Shown here one piece after another: positions 45,730 to 55,660 of a stretch of 64,000 bases of DNA (positions are counted from its first letter, which is position 1; each line of letters begins with the position of its first letter). Under the pieces are notes generated by a model. It did not search any database, had not been told where the DNA came from, and saw only the letters and a list, made by a program, of their open reading frames with translations. The translations under genes and the position numbers were made by a program. The DNA comes from Microbacterium sp. SY138 (GTDB lineage Bacteria > Actinomycetota > Actinomycetes > Actinomycetales > Microbacteriaceae): assembly GCF_039729145.1 (NCBI RefSeq), contig NZ_CP155793.1, positions 2,356,001-2,420,000 of the forward strand, read 5' to 3'.

Positions 45730-47493
45730 GTGAGCGATGGTCGACTTCCCGTCCGGCGCCGATGGATCGGGTGGACCGTCGGCATTCTGCTGACCCTTCT
45801 CCTCATCGCCGTCGGCTGGGTCACCGTCCGCGGGATCGGCGCCGTGAACGACCTTCAGCAGGTCGCGAAGGGTGCCTCGCAGCTGAAGGCCTCGATCGCT
45901 ACCGGTGATCTCGACGGCGCGAGGCCGATCGCGCGGAGCATCGCTCACAACGCGGAGTCTGCGCACGCCCTGACCTCCGACCCGGTGTGGCACGCTTTCG
46001 GCGCCCTCCCCTGGATCGGACCGAACTTCAGCGCTGTGAGCGACATCGCCGAGATCGCCGACGATGTGTCGAACGACGCCCTCACGCCGCTCCTGGATGT
46101 TGCCGCGGACTTCGACCTGGCGAGCCTCGGCTTCGCCGGCGGAACCATCGACCTCGCACCGTTCGCCGAGATCGCCGGCCCGCTCGGCGCCGCGGACACG
46201 GCGCTCGGCACCGCGGAGTCGAAGGGCAGACGCATCGACGCGGACGCCACGCTCCCCCCGCTCGCCGATGCCATCCGCACCATGCGTTCATCGGTCGACG
46301 AGGCGGCGACCGTCGTCGGCTCGCTCCACGGCGCCGCCGTGCTGCTGCCGACGATGCTCGGCGGCGAAGGCCCGCGCAACTATGTGCTCGCGATGCAGAA
46401 CAACGCGGAGCTGCGATCCTCGGGCGGGATCATCGGATCGATCGCCCTGCTGCATGCCGAGGGCGGCAAGATCTCGCTTCAGACCCAGGCATCGACTCGG
46501 GACTTTCCTCCGCTGGAGACCGGCCTGCCTCTCAGCGACTCCACGATCGCCCTGTTCGAGGATCGCCCCGGCCGATATCTGCAGAATCTCACCAGCATCC
46601 CTGATTTCCGTGAGGCCGGCGCCGCCATCGCCGCGCGGTGGGAGGGACGGTTCGGCGGGACCGTGGACGGCGTCATCGCCGTGGACGCCGTCGTCGCAAA
46701 GCATCTGATCGCCGCGACCGGAGATCTCACGTTCGGCCCCTTCACGGCCACGTCCGAGAACATCACCGACATCCTCCTGTCGGAGATCTACGCTGCCGTC
46801 CCCGATCCCGCGGTACAGGACGAGATCTTCGCTCAGGCCGCTGGAGCCCTGTTCGGTGCCGCCCTGTCCCGCGCGGAACCGCGCGCACTGCTCGGAGCTC
46901 TCTCTGACTCGGCGGCCGAGGGACGCATCCGCATCTGGAGTGCCCACGAGCCCGAGGAGACCGTGCTCGCGGCTTCCGCCCTGGGCGGGACGATCCCCGA
47001 CGACACCTCCGATACGACCTCCGTCGGGGTGCTGATGAACGACACCACCGGCGGCAAGATGGACTACTACACCCGCGCCGCCATCTCGACATCGGTCGGC
47101 ACGTGCCAGGGAACACCCACCACGCAGGTGCGGGTGACGTGGACGAACACAGCCCCCGCCGACGCCGCGACCACCCTGCCCGCCTACGTCACGGCCGATG
47201 GCTTCTACGGCGTACCGGCAGGAACGGTGCGCACTCTGATCGCCGTATACGGCCCCGAGGGGTCGACACCGTCGCATATCGATCGGGACGGCGCAGAGGA
47301 GGGCGTGCAGACGGCGATGATCGGGGATCGATCGGCGGTGCAGCACGAGGTCTCCCTCGCGCCCGGAGAATCGACCACGATCACGATCGAGTTCCAGGGC
47401 ACCGGCGCAGGTGAGCGTCTCACCGAAGTGCTGCACACCCCGCTGATCGACACCCCCGTCACGAGTCGATCACCGCTCCGATGCGCTTCGTGA
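45730..47493 (+). CDS. DUF4012 membrane-anchored exported protein
   Basis: 587 residues from GTG (an in-frame TTG four codons upstream is less likely). One transmembrane helix at about 16-40 after a basic start, then a large extracytoplasmic region with the DUF4012 core (NYVLAMQNNAELRSSGGIIGS, FGGTVDGVIAVDAVV, and LSEIYAAVPDPAVQDEIFA). DUF4012 proteins occur in actinobacterial surface-polymer loci; a role in polymer handling at the surface is inferred. Divergent from the GT4 gene; leaderless -10 proposed. Confidence 0.85.
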   Translation: MSDGRLPVRRRWIGWTVGILLTLLLIAVGWVTVRGIGAVNDLQQVAKGASQLKASIATGDLDGARPIARSIAHNAESAHALTSDPVWHAFGALPWIGPNFSAVSDIAEIADDVSNDALTPLLDVAADFDLASLGFAGGTIDLAPFAEIAGPLGAADTALGTAESKGRRIDADATLPPLADAIRTMRSSVDEAATVVGSLHGAAVLLPTMLGGEGPRNYVLAMQNNAELRSSGGIIGSIALLHAEGGKISLQTQASTRDFPPLETGLPLSDSTIALFEDRPGRYLQNLTSIPDFREAGAAIAARWEGRFGGTVDGVIAVDAVVAKHLIAATGDLTFGPFTATSENITDILLSEIYAAVPDPAVQDEIFAQAAGALFGAALSRAEPRALLGALSDSAAEGRIRIWSAHEPEETVLAASALGGTIPDDTSDTTSVGVLMNDTTGGKMDYYTRAAISTSVGTCQGTPTTQVRVTWTNTAPADAATTLPAYVTADGFYGVPAGTVRTLIAVYGPEGSTPSHIDRDGAEEGVQTAMIGDRSAVQHEVSLAPGESTTITIEFQGTGAGERLTEVLHTPLIDTPVTSRSPLRCAS

Positions 47494-47495
47494 CA

Positions 47496-47501
47496 TTGAC
47501 A
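47496..47501 (+). promoter_or_regulatory. Consensus -35 hexamer (TTGACA) upstream of the sorting-motif protein
   Basis: A perfect TTGACA lies 135 nt before the ATG. The expected -10 position (17-18 nt later) has CGACTC, which is poor, so the pairing is unclear. The leader holds GGGGAG as Shine-Dalgarno. Confidence 0.3.
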
Positions 47502-47636
47502 GCTCGATAGGGTACTGTCGACTCACTGGGGAATATCTGACGTCCGCAATCCTGCCGTGGGGGCAGGACGACGTCACGCAGTTGGATGCAGGGGTGTATC
47601 CAAAGGCGATTCCGCGTGAAATTCTGGGGAGAAATC

Positions 47637-48221
47637 ATGCTGAAGAAACTGGCTGCCATCAGCCTTGCCGCCGGCGCGCTCGTACTCGTCGCGCCCACCG
47701 TCGCAACCGCTGCGCCGACGGTTCCGTCCGCGTCGTCCGACTCGTATCCGACGCCTCCCGGCGCCAAGGTCGGCGATCCGATCATCGACATCTGCGAAGC
47801 CTCGACGATCGTGTTCGGACCGGGCTACTTCCTGCCGTCCGAGAACGTGAACGTTTCGGTTTCTGGCTACAACGCAGGGAAAGCCGCGGTCTCCGGCAAC
47901 ACCGCTGCCGGAGACGGCAGCCTGACGCTCACGTTCCGTCCGCCGTCCGACGGAGAGGGCTCCTACGCCGTCGCCTTCAACGGCTCGCGTGCGTACACGG
48001 CGACGATCACGGTCTCGCACGGCCACGATGCTGCCGTGAGCTGCGACCACGATCCTGGAGTCGCGGCCGCAGGTTCTGAGCTGCCGCTCACCGGCGGGGG
48101 TATCGAGCTGGCCCTCACGGGCGGGAACGTCTCGCCGTGGATCCTCGGCGGCGGAGCAGCTGCGCTGGTCGCCGGCGGAGCACTCGTCGCGGTCGGAGCT
48201 GCACGCCGCAAGCGCGCCTAG
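47637..48221 (+). CDS. Secreted protein with two sortase-like sorting motifs
   Basis: 194 residues from the ATG with GGGGAG 6 nt upstream. Signal peptide of about 25 residues (AISLAAGALVLVAPTVATA), a beta-rich domain of about 110 residues with two cysteines (C53, C136), then LPLTG at 149-153 and LALTG at 158-162, a hydrophobic segment and a basic end (AARRKRA). That is a sortase substrate layout; LAxTG is the form favoured by actinobacterial class E sortases. No sortase gene is in the window. Possibly an abundant surface coat protein. Confidence 0.8.
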   Translation: MLKKLAAISLAAGALVLVAPTVATAAPTVPSASSDSYPTPPGAKVGDPIIDICEASTIVFGPGYFLPSENVNVSVSGYNAGKAAVSGNTAAGDGSLTLTFRPPSDGEGSYAVAFNGSRAYTATITVSHGHDAAVSCDHDPGVAAAGSELPLTGGGIELALTGGNVSPWILGGGAAALVAGGALVAVGAARRKRA

Positions 48222-48253
48222 GTCCGGCTGCCGCCTCGTGCGGTGGTCGACTG

Positions 48254-48290
48254 GACGACGGTGATCCCTCCCCCTCCGATCACCGTCGTC
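48254..48290. terminator. Hairpin downstream of the sorting-motif protein gene
   Basis: A 13-bp perfect stem (48254-48266 with 48278-48290), loop 11 nt, 33 nt after the stop. No long T-tract follows, but the stem is strong. Confidence 0.7.
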
Positions 48291-48315
48291 TGGTGCATCC
48301 GGTGGAACCCACCGG

Positions 48316-48357
48316 AAGCCCACGGCCGCTCTCCTTCGGGAGGCGACCGTGGGCTTT
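48316..48357. terminator. Second hairpin with T-run before the convergent LCP gene
   Basis: AAGCCCACGG (48316-48325) pairs with CCGTGGGCTT (48347-48356), with an inner CTCC-TTCG-GGAG loop, followed by TTT. Two terminators in a row separate the convergent genes. Confidence 0.75.
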
Positions 48358-48430
48358 GTCATGCGCACTGACCTCGCGCTCCAGCGGGCACGGACCAGCA
48401 CAGAATTCCGCCGCTCCGGGACACCCGGGG

Positions 48431-49885
48431 TCACGGCTCAGGAGTCGGCGTCTCCGTCGGAGGATGCAGCTTCTGCTGGATCATCTCGTGGATGAATGCG
48501 TAGTCGGGCTGGTGCTCGTCCACGCCGGTCTCGGGTGTGAGTTCGATCGAGGTGACCGGTTGCTCCTTGGCCTTGAGCATCAGATCGAAGAACTCCGGGA
48601 GCTTGTCGGAGGGAAGGTCGGTGCTGATCAGCGCCGTCCCCGCCGCGGCCACCTCGTTGAAACGCGTGAGAACCGTCTGCGGGGTGAACTGCGCCAGAAT
48701 CGCGGCCTGCAGCTCTCTCTGACGCTTCATGCGATCCCAGTCGCTGGTGGTGTACCGCGAGCGGGCGTACCACTGCGCCGTATCGCCATCCATGCGCTGC
48801 TTGCCGGGCTCGATCCATCCGATAGCCCACTCGTTCACATCGCTGCCCGTCCATCCCTCCGGCGGGCCGCCCTTCGGCAGACGCTCGGTGACGTCGATCT
48901 CCACGCCGCCCAGAGCGTCGACGAGCTCTGCGAAGCCGTGCATGTCGACGAAGACGTAGTACGGGATCTCGATTCCGAGAACTCCCTCCGCCGCGTCCTT
49001 CGTCGCCTCGATCCCGGGTTCCGAGCCGTTGGCCTTGGCATCCGGATAGAGGCCGGTGCCACCATCCTCTCGACAGACCTCCGCGGCGTTCCGTACATGG
49101 TTCATCCAGCCGTTCCAGCCGCAGGTCGATGAGCCATGGCCTTCGAACCCGTTCGGATACAGCTCCTGCATCGGACTGCCGTCGCTGAACGGCGCATTCG
49201 GAAGCTCTCGCGGGATACCGGTGATCGTGACAGCCCCGGTGTCGGCGTTCACGGAGACCACCGAGATGCTGTCGAACCGCATCGAATCGCGCCCGTCACC
49301 ACTGTCGGCGCCGAGGAGAAGGATGTTGTAGTAGCCGTCGCTGGGCTGCACGCTCGGTCCGCTCTGTCCGAAGATCGAGCCGATCGTGTTGCGCACCGAT
49401 CCGACGGCGGTCGCAGCGTAGCCTGCGCCGCCTCCCACGAGTCCCAACAGCACCAACGCGACGACCGGGATGGCGAATCGGGACGGCCCAGGCACTTTCA
49501 CGAGTCGCACCAGGCGGAGAGTGTCGAAGGTGAGCACGGCCCAGAGCACGACGTACCCCACCAGCAGCACCTGCACGATCGTCAGGACCACGGCGGAGAA
49601 GAACCCGCCACCGATCGTGAGCCAGAGCAGGACAGGGCGGGCGAAGAGCGCGAGGCCCAGTGCCACGATCGCGAGGAACCAGGAGAGCAACGTGGCACCG
49701 AGACCGAATCGCCCGAGGCGACGGTTGCCGGCGAGCACCTGCGCGGAGCCCGGAACCAGGAGGTTCACCGCGATCAGCCACCACCCGCGTTTGACCATCG
49801 TCCCCGAATCGGCGGGATCAGGATGCCGCAGCGGCCGGGTCTCGATGAGCGGGCGCCGTGTTGCGCGCGGAGGCGCAAGAGTCAC
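48431..49885 (-). CDS. LytR-CpsA-Psr (LCP) family wall glycopolymer ligase
   Basis: 484 residues. Unusual N-terminal region with about four transmembrane helices (residues 30-165), then the LCP domain: [32 protein letters not shown], and [21 protein letters not shown]. These hold the conserved Arg/Asp residues that bind the polyprenyl-pyrophosphate glycan. LCP enzymes attach teichoic acid, galactan or capsular polymers to peptidoglycan, which fits the polymers made in this window. Starts at GTG overlapped by the purE gene end. Confidence 0.92.
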   Translation of the reverse strand: MTLAPPRATRRPLIETRPLRHPDPADSGTMVKRGWWLIAVNLLVPGSAQVLAGNRRLGRFGLGATLLSWFLAIVALGLALFARPVLLWLTIGGGFFSAVVLTIVQVLLVGYVVLWAVLTFDTLRLVRLVKVPGPSRFAIPVVALVLLGLVGGGAGYAATAVGSVRNTIGSIFGQSGPSVQPSDGYYNILLLGADSGDGRDSMRFDSISVVSVNADTGAVTITGIPRELPNAPFSDGSPMQELYPNGFEGHGSSTCGWNGWMNHVRNAAEVCREDGGTGLYPDAKANGSEPGIEATKDAAEGVLGIEIPYYVFVDMHGFAELVDALGGVEIDVTERLPKGGPPEGWTGSDVNEWAIGWIEPGKQRMDGDTAQWYARSRYTTSDWDRMKRQRELQAAILAQFTPQTVLTRFNEVAAAGTALISTDLPSDKLPEFFDLMLKAKEQPVTSIELTPETGVDEHQPDYAFIHEMIQQKLHPPTETPTPEP

Positions 49886-50397
49886 AGTGAACCCTTCAGC
49901 CGTTCGTTCTTCTCCTCGACCTGCGCCTCGAGCGCACGTGCGTACTCCTCGACGCTATCGGCGAGAGCCTCATCCGACGTTCCGAGAATCCGCGCGGCCA
50001 GCAGACCGGCGTTGCGCGCCCCGCCGATGGACACGGTCGCCACCGGGATACCCGCGGGCATCTGCACGATCGACAGCAGGGAATCCATGCCGTCGAGATA
50101 TGCGAGCGGCACCGGCACGCCGACGACGGGAAGCGGTGTCATGGAGGCGAGCATGCCGGGCAGATGGGCGGCTCCCCCGGCACCGGCGATGATGACGCGG
50201 ATGCCACGTGAACGCGCGTCGCGCGCGTACGACATGAGCTTGTCGGGTGTGCGGTGCGCGGAGACGACCTCCACCTCGTGGGGGATCCCGAAATCCGTGA
50301 GCGCCTGAGACGCATCGCTCATCACGCGCCAGTCGGAGTCGGATCCCATCACGACGCCGACCAGGGGCTCGGCGGAAGAATGCAGTGGCTCGGTCAC
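49882..50397 (-). CDS. purE: 5-(carboxyamino)imidazole ribonucleotide mutase
   Basis: 171 residues from GTG; the upstream in-frame start is unlikely because TACCCT ends 6 nt before this GTG (leaderless pattern). PurE class I signatures: [26 protein letters not shown] and [14 protein letters not shown]. It catalyses the N5-CAIR to CAIR step of purine synthesis with PurK, 92 nt upstream on the same strand. Its stop overlaps the LCP start. Confidence 0.96.
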   Translation of the reverse strand: MTEPLHSSAEPLVGVVMGSDSDWRVMSDASQALTDFGIPHEVEVVSAHRTPDKLMSYARDARSRGIRVIIAGAGGAAHLPGMLASMTPLPVVGVPVPLAYLDGMDSLLSIVQMPAGIPVATVSIGGARNAGLLAARILGTSDEALADSVEEYARALEAQVEEKNERLKGSL

Positions 50398-50403
50398 CAG
50401 ATC

Positions 50404-50409
50404 AGGGTA
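50404..50409 (-). promoter_or_regulatory. Candidate leaderless -10 hexamer (TACCCT) for purE
   Basis: TACCCT on the minus strand ends 6 nt before the purE GTG at 50397. Confidence 0.5.
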
Positions 50410-50489
50410 CGGTCTGCCGCTGTGAGATTCCCCGAACGGCACACCACTTGCCGCGCATGTGTGGCGAAGAGCCGCCACATGCGATCTGA

Positions 50490-51614
50490 TCAGACGAAGT
50501 GCGCGGCGACGGCACGGGCGACGTAGACCGCATCGTCGAGATCATCGTCTGCAACGTTCACGTGGCCGACCTTCCGACCGGGCCGGGGCGCCTTCCCGTA
50601 GGTGTGGATCTTCGCCTGCGGGTGCTCAGACATCGCGGCCCCGAAGCGCTCGTCCAACGTCCCTTCGGCCGGGCCGCCGAGGATGTTCACCATCACTGAC
50701 CACGCGGCGCTCGGCGCGGTGCTCCCGAGAGGAAGATCGGCGACCGCCCGCAGATGCTGTTCGAACTGGCCGGTGACGGCGCCGTCCTGACTCCAGTGGC
50801 CGCTGTTGTGCGGACGCATCGCGAGCTCGTTGACGAGTATCCGCTCGTCGTCGGTCTCGAACAGCTCAACCGCCAGCATGCCCGTCACGCCCAGACCTTC
50901 CGCGATGGTGCGACCGATCGACTCCGCGACCTCCACCAAACGCTCGGTCGCGGCAGGAGCCGGGGCGATGACCTCGGCACATACCCCGTCGCGCTGAACG
51001 GTCTCGACGACGGGGTAGGCGACGATCTCGCCGCCGACGCCACGCGCCACCTGCTGGGCGAGCTCACGCACGAACGGGACGAGCTCCTCGACGAGCAGGG
51101 CGTCTCCGTCGGCGAGCGCCGCCAGCCAGTCCTGTGCCTCCTCCGCCGCACGCACGACCCGCACGCCTTTGCCGTCATAGCCTCCGCGTGGCGTCTTCAC
51201 CACGCCTGCTCCGGCGTGCTCGTCCAGGAAAGCCTGCAGTTCGGCGGCGGTGCGCACAGCCGCCCATTCGGGCTGAGGGATCCCCAGCTCTGCGAGGCGC
51301 GCGCGCATCACGAGCTTGTCCTGGGCGTACTGGAGCGCATCCGGCCCCGGGTGCACGGAGACGCCGTCCGCGACCAGCTGTCGGAGAACGTCCTGCGGCA
51401 CGTGCTCATGGTCGAAGGTCACGACATCGACGCCGGCCGCGAAAGCCCGCACCGTATCAAGATCGCGGTAGTCGCCCACGGCGGTGGACGCCAGCTCGGC
51501 AGACATCCCCTCCCCCTCTGCGAGCACCCGCAGTTCGATCCCGAGCTCGACCGCCGGAGCGATCATCATCCGGGCCAGCTGTCCTCCGCCGATCACGCCA
51601 ACACGCAACGCCAT
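50490..51614 (-). CDS. purK: 5-(carboxyamino)imidazole ribonucleotide synthase
   Basis: 374 residues from the ATG giving [17 protein letters not shown], with GGAGG 6 nt upstream. ATP-grasp signatures follow: [34 protein letters not shown], and [14 protein letters not shown]. It makes N5-CAIR from AIR, ATP and bicarbonate, feeding PurE. The longer frame upstream is shadow sequence. Confidence 0.96.
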   Translation of the reverse strand: MALRVGVIGGGQLARMMIAPAVELGIELRVLAEGEGMSAELASTAVGDYRDLDTVRAFAAGVDVVTFDHEHVPQDVLRQLVADGVSVHPGPDALQYAQDKLVMRARLAELGIPQPEWAAVRTAAELQAFLDEHAGAGVVKTPRGGYDGKGVRVVRAAEEAQDWLAALADGDALLVEELVPFVRELAQQVARGVGGEIVAYPVVETVQRDGVCAEVIAPAPAATERLVEVAESIGRTIAEGLGVTGMLAVELFETDDERILVNELAMRPHNSGHWSQDGAVTGQFEQHLRAVADLPLGSTAPSAAWSVMVNILGGPAEGTLDERFGAAMSEHPQAKIHTYGKAPRPGRKVGHVNVADDDLDDAVYVARAVAAHFV

Positions 51615-51729
51615 GTGCCGCCTCCATTCGTCTGCACCCATTCTTCCGCACGCGACCGGGCGCGCACGACCGGTTGCCGATGGGCGTCGCCGGCGCCGGC
51701 TCGCTCCGCGGCATGCCCGGCGAGGGAAC

Positions 51730-52269
51730 TCAGTCGCCGACGGCCTGCGCGTCGCGGTGGGCGAGGATCTGCCCGACCTCGATCTGGTCGGCAAGAGTCT
51801 CGTGCACCAGAGTCACGTTCGGCACGTTCGGCAGTCGCAGCGGCGCGTCGACGCCGTTCGAGAGGGTGATCGTGCCCGACCCCCACAACCGCTGCAAGGG
51901 CCCCCGCCGAACGGCGATCGTGTAGCCCCGGGCATGCGACATCTCATGGCGCCGACGAGAACCGATCCCCTGGCGGACGATGACCCGCCGCGTCGTGACG
52001 GTGGTGCTCCGCGAGTACCAGACGATGAACGGCAGCACGACGGCGAACAGCAACAGCGCACCCGCCGCGGCGAGGAGCATCCAGTCCTCGAACCCCGCCG
52101 GGAGGTTGCCGAAGAAGTATGCCGTCGCCCCGAAGGTGGCGATGAGGACGAGAGCCGACCAGAACAGCCGACGTGCGTGGCTTCGGAAGCGCGCGATCAG
52201 CAGCTCCTCCGAAGGCGTACCGGGCGGCGGCATCAGGGGCCGCCCGCCGAGCGTCACAGGCTGGGTCAC
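51730..52269 (-). CDS. PH-domain-containing membrane protein (bPH2 type)
   Basis: 179 residues from GTG. Two adjacent hydrophobic helices (about 40-85) are followed by a bacterial PH domain: SRSTTVTTRRVIVRQGIGSRRRHEM, RLWGSGTITLSNG. The family (YdbS-like) is widespread and of poorly defined function. The upstream reading frame would extend far into birA and is rejected. It lies between purK and birA on the same strand; a CACAAT hexamer 6 nt before the GTG is a weak promoter candidate. Confidence 0.85.
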   Translation of the reverse strand: MTQPVTLGGRPLMPPPGTPSEELLIARFRSHARRLFWSALVLIATFGATAYFFGNLPAGFEDWMLLAAAGALLLFAVVLPFIVWYSRSTTVTTRRVIVRQGIGSRRRHEMSHARGYTIAVRRGPLQRLWGSGTITLSNGVDAPLRLPNVPNVTLVHETLADQIEVGQILAHRDAQAVGD

Positions 52270-52319
52270 CCCACCATTGTGCCCGTGATCTGCGACAAAG
52301 CCGTCTGTGCGGCGGCGTG

Positions 52320-53090
52320 TCAGCTTCCGGCCGGGCGCACGTGCACGACATCCCCCGCAGAGATCGCGTGCTCGAGACCTTCGGATTCGACGAGAAGACG
52401 ACCGTCCGGGTCGATCGCCGTCGCCACTCCTTCGAGAGAGCGTCCAGCCGGCAGCGATACCCGCACCGTCTGCCCGAGAGTCGCGCACCGCGCCGACACG
52501 GCGCCGTGCAGACCGCTCACGACCGCGTTCTCCGTGACGGTCAGCGCGGAGAGCAGGCCGTCGAGTCTCTCGAGGTAGCTGGAGAGCAGGAGATCGTCGT
52601 CCGCGACGGCGCCGAGTGCGGCGAACGACGAGGCCGACGGCACGGGAAGCTGCTCGGCCGTCATGGCGGTGTTCACGCCGGCGCCGAGAACGACGGCGTC
52701 CGTCGTCGCTTCCGCGAGGATGCCGCAGATCTTGCGTCCATCCACGAGGACATCGTTCGGCCACTTCACGGCGACGTCGTGCGTCGGAAGCTGCTCAGCG
52801 ATCGCCTCCGCCATGGCCACCCCTGCGGCGAGCGGGATCCACCCGCGCGCGGCAGGATCGGCGGGAAGCGCCCGAAGCAGGACCGAGACGGCGATGGCCG
52901 CGCCCGCGGGTGCCGTCCAGGTGCGGTCGAGGCGGCCACGTCCGGCCGTCTGGTCGTGCGTGACCAGGACCGCCAGGTGCGGCCACGCGTCGGCATCGGA
53001 CGCGTGCGCGCGCAGATCGGCGTTCGTGGAGCCGGTGGCACCCACCAGATCGAGACGAGCGGCGATCGCACGCGCGAGGGGGAGATCCAT
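52320..53090 (-). CDS. birA: Biotin--[acetyl-CoA-carboxylase] ligase
   Basis: 256 residues. Biotin ligase motifs: GRGRLDRTW, KWPNDVLVDGRKICGILAE, and a C-terminal SH3-like domain with LLVESEGL. No N-terminal helix-turn-helix, so it is a monofunctional ligase and not a repressor. It attaches biotin to carboxylase carrier domains. Starts 2 nt after the stop of the CDP-glycerol-like gene, with GGACTCCT-like sequence upstream. Confidence 0.95.
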   Translation of the reverse strand: MDLPLARAIAARLDLVGATGSTNADLRAHASDADAWPHLAVLVTHDQTAGRGRLDRTWTAPAGAAIAVSVLLRALPADPAARGWIPLAAGVAMAEAIAEQLPTHDVAVKWPNDVLVDGRKICGILAEATTDAVVLGAGVNTAMTAEQLPVPSASSFAALGAVADDDLLLSSYLERLDGLLSALTVTENAVVSGLHGAVSARCATLGQTVRVSLPAGRSLEGVATAIDPDGRLLVESEGLEHAISAGDVVHVRPAGS

Positions 53091-53092
53091 GA

Positions 53093-54376
53093 TCAGGAGT
53101 CCTCGTCGGCTTCCTCGTCGTCGTCGTCATCCTCGTCGGTTCGAACGGTCCCGACCTCGTGAGCCTGCCAGCGCTCCCACTCCTGCATGAGGCCGTCGAC
53201 AGCCGCATGGAACTTCGCGGTGGCCACCCCGTGCGTCGTGTCACCGAAATAGTGCTGGACCCACATCCGCAACCGGGCGATCGCAGCCTCATCCGCGCGG
53301 ACGCGGTCGACCTCGGCCACGATGTCGGCCGCCGCCTCGGCGGTCAACCATTCGCAGTCCGCCAGGTAGCCCTGCGTGTCGATCGATGCCTGCTCGTCGG
53401 TCGGACGCGTGATCATCAGCGGCTTCCCCGCCGCAAGCCGGTCGTACACCATCGCGGAGATGTCGACGATCGCGACGTCAGCCGCCGTCAGCTGCCAACC
53501 GAGTTCCGGAGCTGCATCGTAGATGTGGTGTGCGTTCGGGTCCGCCGTGTTCGCCGCATGGATCGCAGCCACGATCCGTCGGTGCGCGGCTCCGTACTCC
53601 TCGTCGACGACCCCGCTGCGAGGGTGGGGACGGTAGATGACACGGTGGGCGCCGGTCGCGAGCAGGCGAGACACGAGAACCTCGCCGTGCGATGCGATCG
53701 AACCGTAGTGCGCGCTGGGTCGGTCTCCCTCCCACGTCGGCGCGTAGAGCACCACGGTGCGCTCATCGGGAGTGTACGGAAGGGTGCCGGCGTAATGATC
53801 GGCCTGCGGGCGACCGATCTCGATCGTGCGGCGGTCGACGTCGTAGTCCCACAGCGTGCGCGAGAGACGATCACGGGCGGCCTGTCCGGCGACGAACGCG
53901 TAGTCGTAGGCCTTGTACTGGTTCGTCGTCATGTACATCTTGTCGGACTCGCCGTGGTTGATGAACACGTGCCAACGCCGCCCGTAGCGGAACATCTGGA
54001 AGTTCCGAGTGTTCTGGTTCACGTAGAGCACCAGGCGGATGTCCTGGGTCGCGATGAAGCGTTCCATGTCGCGCACCTTCGGCACGAAAGCCACGGGCGG
54101 CGAATCCTCCTCGAGCAGCTTCTCGGTCCCGGTCGCCTGGCGGGAGAGCACGACGACGGGCCAGCGCTTCGAGAGCTCGGCGAGCGGGCGGTACCACTGG
54201 CGCATCTGGTACATGTTCACCGCGCCGTCGGCGAAGTAGACCGCAACCTTGAAATGATCGGCCGGAAGCGGTTCGCGTTCGGCGAGACGCCGCCGCACAC
54301 GCTGCACAGCGGTGCGAGACGCGAGCGCCCGCTTCAGCAGACGATATGCCTTCTTCGCGTCAGACAGTGCACCCAT
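53093..54376 (-). CDS. CDP-glycerol glycerophosphotransferase family protein (TagF-like, variant 1)
   Basis: 427 residues from ATG; GGAGG lies right before it with very short spacing, so a slightly different start is possible. The C-terminal half has family segments LYAPTWEGDR, VIYRPHPRSG and VAIVDISAMVYDRLA, plus INHGESDKMYMTTN. The canonical WHGTPLK of its two relatives at 55661 and 57094 is absent. It ends in an acidic tail (EDDDDDEEADEDS). Likely transfers a polyol-phosphate or is a related enzyme of teichoic-acid-type polymer synthesis. Confidence 0.82.
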   Translation of the reverse strand: MGALSDAKKAYRLLKRALASRTAVQRVRRRLAEREPLPADHFKVAVYFADGAVNMYQMRQWYRPLAELSKRWPVVVLSRQATGTEKLLEEDSPPVAFVPKVRDMERFIATQDIRLVLYVNQNTRNFQMFRYGRRWHVFINHGESDKMYMTTNQYKAYDYAFVAGQAARDRLSRTLWDYDVDRRTIEIGRPQADHYAGTLPYTPDERTVVLYAPTWEGDRPSAHYGSIASHGEVLVSRLLATGAHRVIYRPHPRSGVVDEEYGAAHRRIVAAIHAANTADPNAHHIYDAAPELGWQLTAADVAIVDISAMVYDRLAAGKPLMITRPTDEQASIDTQGYLADCEWLTAEAAADIVAEVDRVRADEAAIARLRMWVQHYFGDTTHGVATAKFHAAVDGLMQEWERWQAHEVGTVRTDEDDDDDEEADEDS

Positions 54377-54493
54377 CCCTCCAGAATAGTTCGTCCGCGT
54401 CGCTTCCTCCGGCTGAGCCCCAGCCACGTACCCGAGGTCTGCCCCTCCCACACCCTCAGGCAACGTCCGTCGACGCCGTGCCATGATCGTCAT

Positions 54494-55567
54494 GTGCCCG
54501 CAGACGAATTCCCCACTCCCCGGCCCGGGGTGTCCTTCGTGATGCCGGTGCTCAACGAGCGTGCATACCTCGAACACGCGATCGCGTCGGTGCTCGCACA
54601 GGATGTCGACGCTCCCACCGAACTCGTGCTCGCGCTGGGGCCGTCGACGGACGGCACCACCGAGCTCGCGCGACGGCTCGCCGACGCGGACGACCGCATC
54701 CGGCTGGTCGACAATCCTGCGGCGCACATCCCCGTCGGCCTGAACGCCGCGATCCGCGCAAGCCGCTACGACACGATCGTGCGCGTGGACGCGCACTCCG
54801 AGCTCTCCCCCGGGTACGCCGCTCGGGCGCTGAAGACCCTGGAACGCACCGACTCCGCGAACGTCGGCGGCGTGATGCATGCCGAAGGACGCACCCCCTT
54901 CCAGAAGGCCGTGGCGCGTCTGTACAACTCGCCGGTCGGGCTCGGTGGTGGCGCATATCACGGGAGCTCCCAGGAAGGCGAGGCGGAGTCGGCCTACCTC
55001 GGCGTGATGCGGCGTGACGTGCTCGACGAGGTCGGGTTGTTCGACGAGACGATTCGACGCGGCGAGGACTGGGAGCTCAACCTCCGGATCCGCCAGGCAG
55101 GTCATCGGGTCTGGTTCGACCCCGACCTGTCCGTCACCTACTGGCCACGGGAGAGCTGGCTGCGTCTGGCCCGACAGTTCCGTGCCACCGGAGCCTGGCG
55201 GGGCGAGCTCGTTCGGCGGTTCGGACGGCGCAACGGGCTTCGATACTTCGCCCCGCCCGCGCTTGTCGTGGCCGTCGCCCTCGCCGTCCTCGTCGGGGTC
55301 CTGCAGGTGACCGGCGTGCTCACCGGGGTGGCCTCGATGGTCGCCTCCCTTCTCGTGTACGGACCGCTCGCCCTCTACCTGCTGCTCATCCTCGGCGTCG
55401 CGCTGGCTCCCGGCGGAGGGGGCGTGCGACAGCGGATGTGGACGCTCCTCGTCCTGCCGACGATGCACATCTCCTGGGGTCTGGGCTTCCTCGGAGGCGT
55501 GCTCCGGGGAGCCCACGACACCGTGGACGCCTCGCGTCTCGGCACCCGCAACACCCCGCTGCCCTGA
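54494..55567 (+). CDS. Family 2 glycosyltransferase with C-terminal membrane helices
   Basis: 357 residues from GTG; the rest of the longer upstream frame lies antisense to the CDP-glycerol gene. GT-A core: VSFVMPVLNERAYLEHAI, TELVLALGPSTDGTTEL, VRVDAHSELSPGYAA, LFDETIRRGEDWELNLRIR. The second Asp of the DXD-type motif is replaced (VDAH). Two or three hydrophobic helices close the protein (about 255-345). It resembles actinobacterial GT2 with ExoA-like layout. Divergent from the CDP-glycerol gene at 53093. Confidence 0.85.
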   Translation: MPADEFPTPRPGVSFVMPVLNERAYLEHAIASVLAQDVDAPTELVLALGPSTDGTTELARRLADADDRIRLVDNPAAHIPVGLNAAIRASRYDTIVRVDAHSELSPGYAARALKTLERTDSANVGGVMHAEGRTPFQKAVARLYNSPVGLGGGAYHGSSQEGEAESAYLGVMRRDVLDEVGLFDETIRRGEDWELNLRIRQAGHRVWFDPDLSVTYWPRESWLRLARQFRATGAWRGELVRRFGRRNGLRYFAPPALVVAVALAVLVGVLQVTGVLTGVASMVASLLVYGPLALYLLLILGVALAPGGGGVRQRMWTLLVLPTMHISWGLGFLGGVLRGAHDTVDASRLGTRNTPLP

Positions 55568-55660
55568 CCCCCTCGCACGGAAACCGTCGAGCTGACACCC
55601 CCGCTGACGAGATCTCTCGCCGGAGGTGTTCCACGCGAGCGTGCTCGCGCCCCGCCGCGC

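Noticed and set aside
55568..55660. Terminator between the convergent GT2 and TagF-like genes
   Set aside because: Only a 6-bp CGCGAG/CTCGCG stem is visible, with no T-tract; too weak to call.
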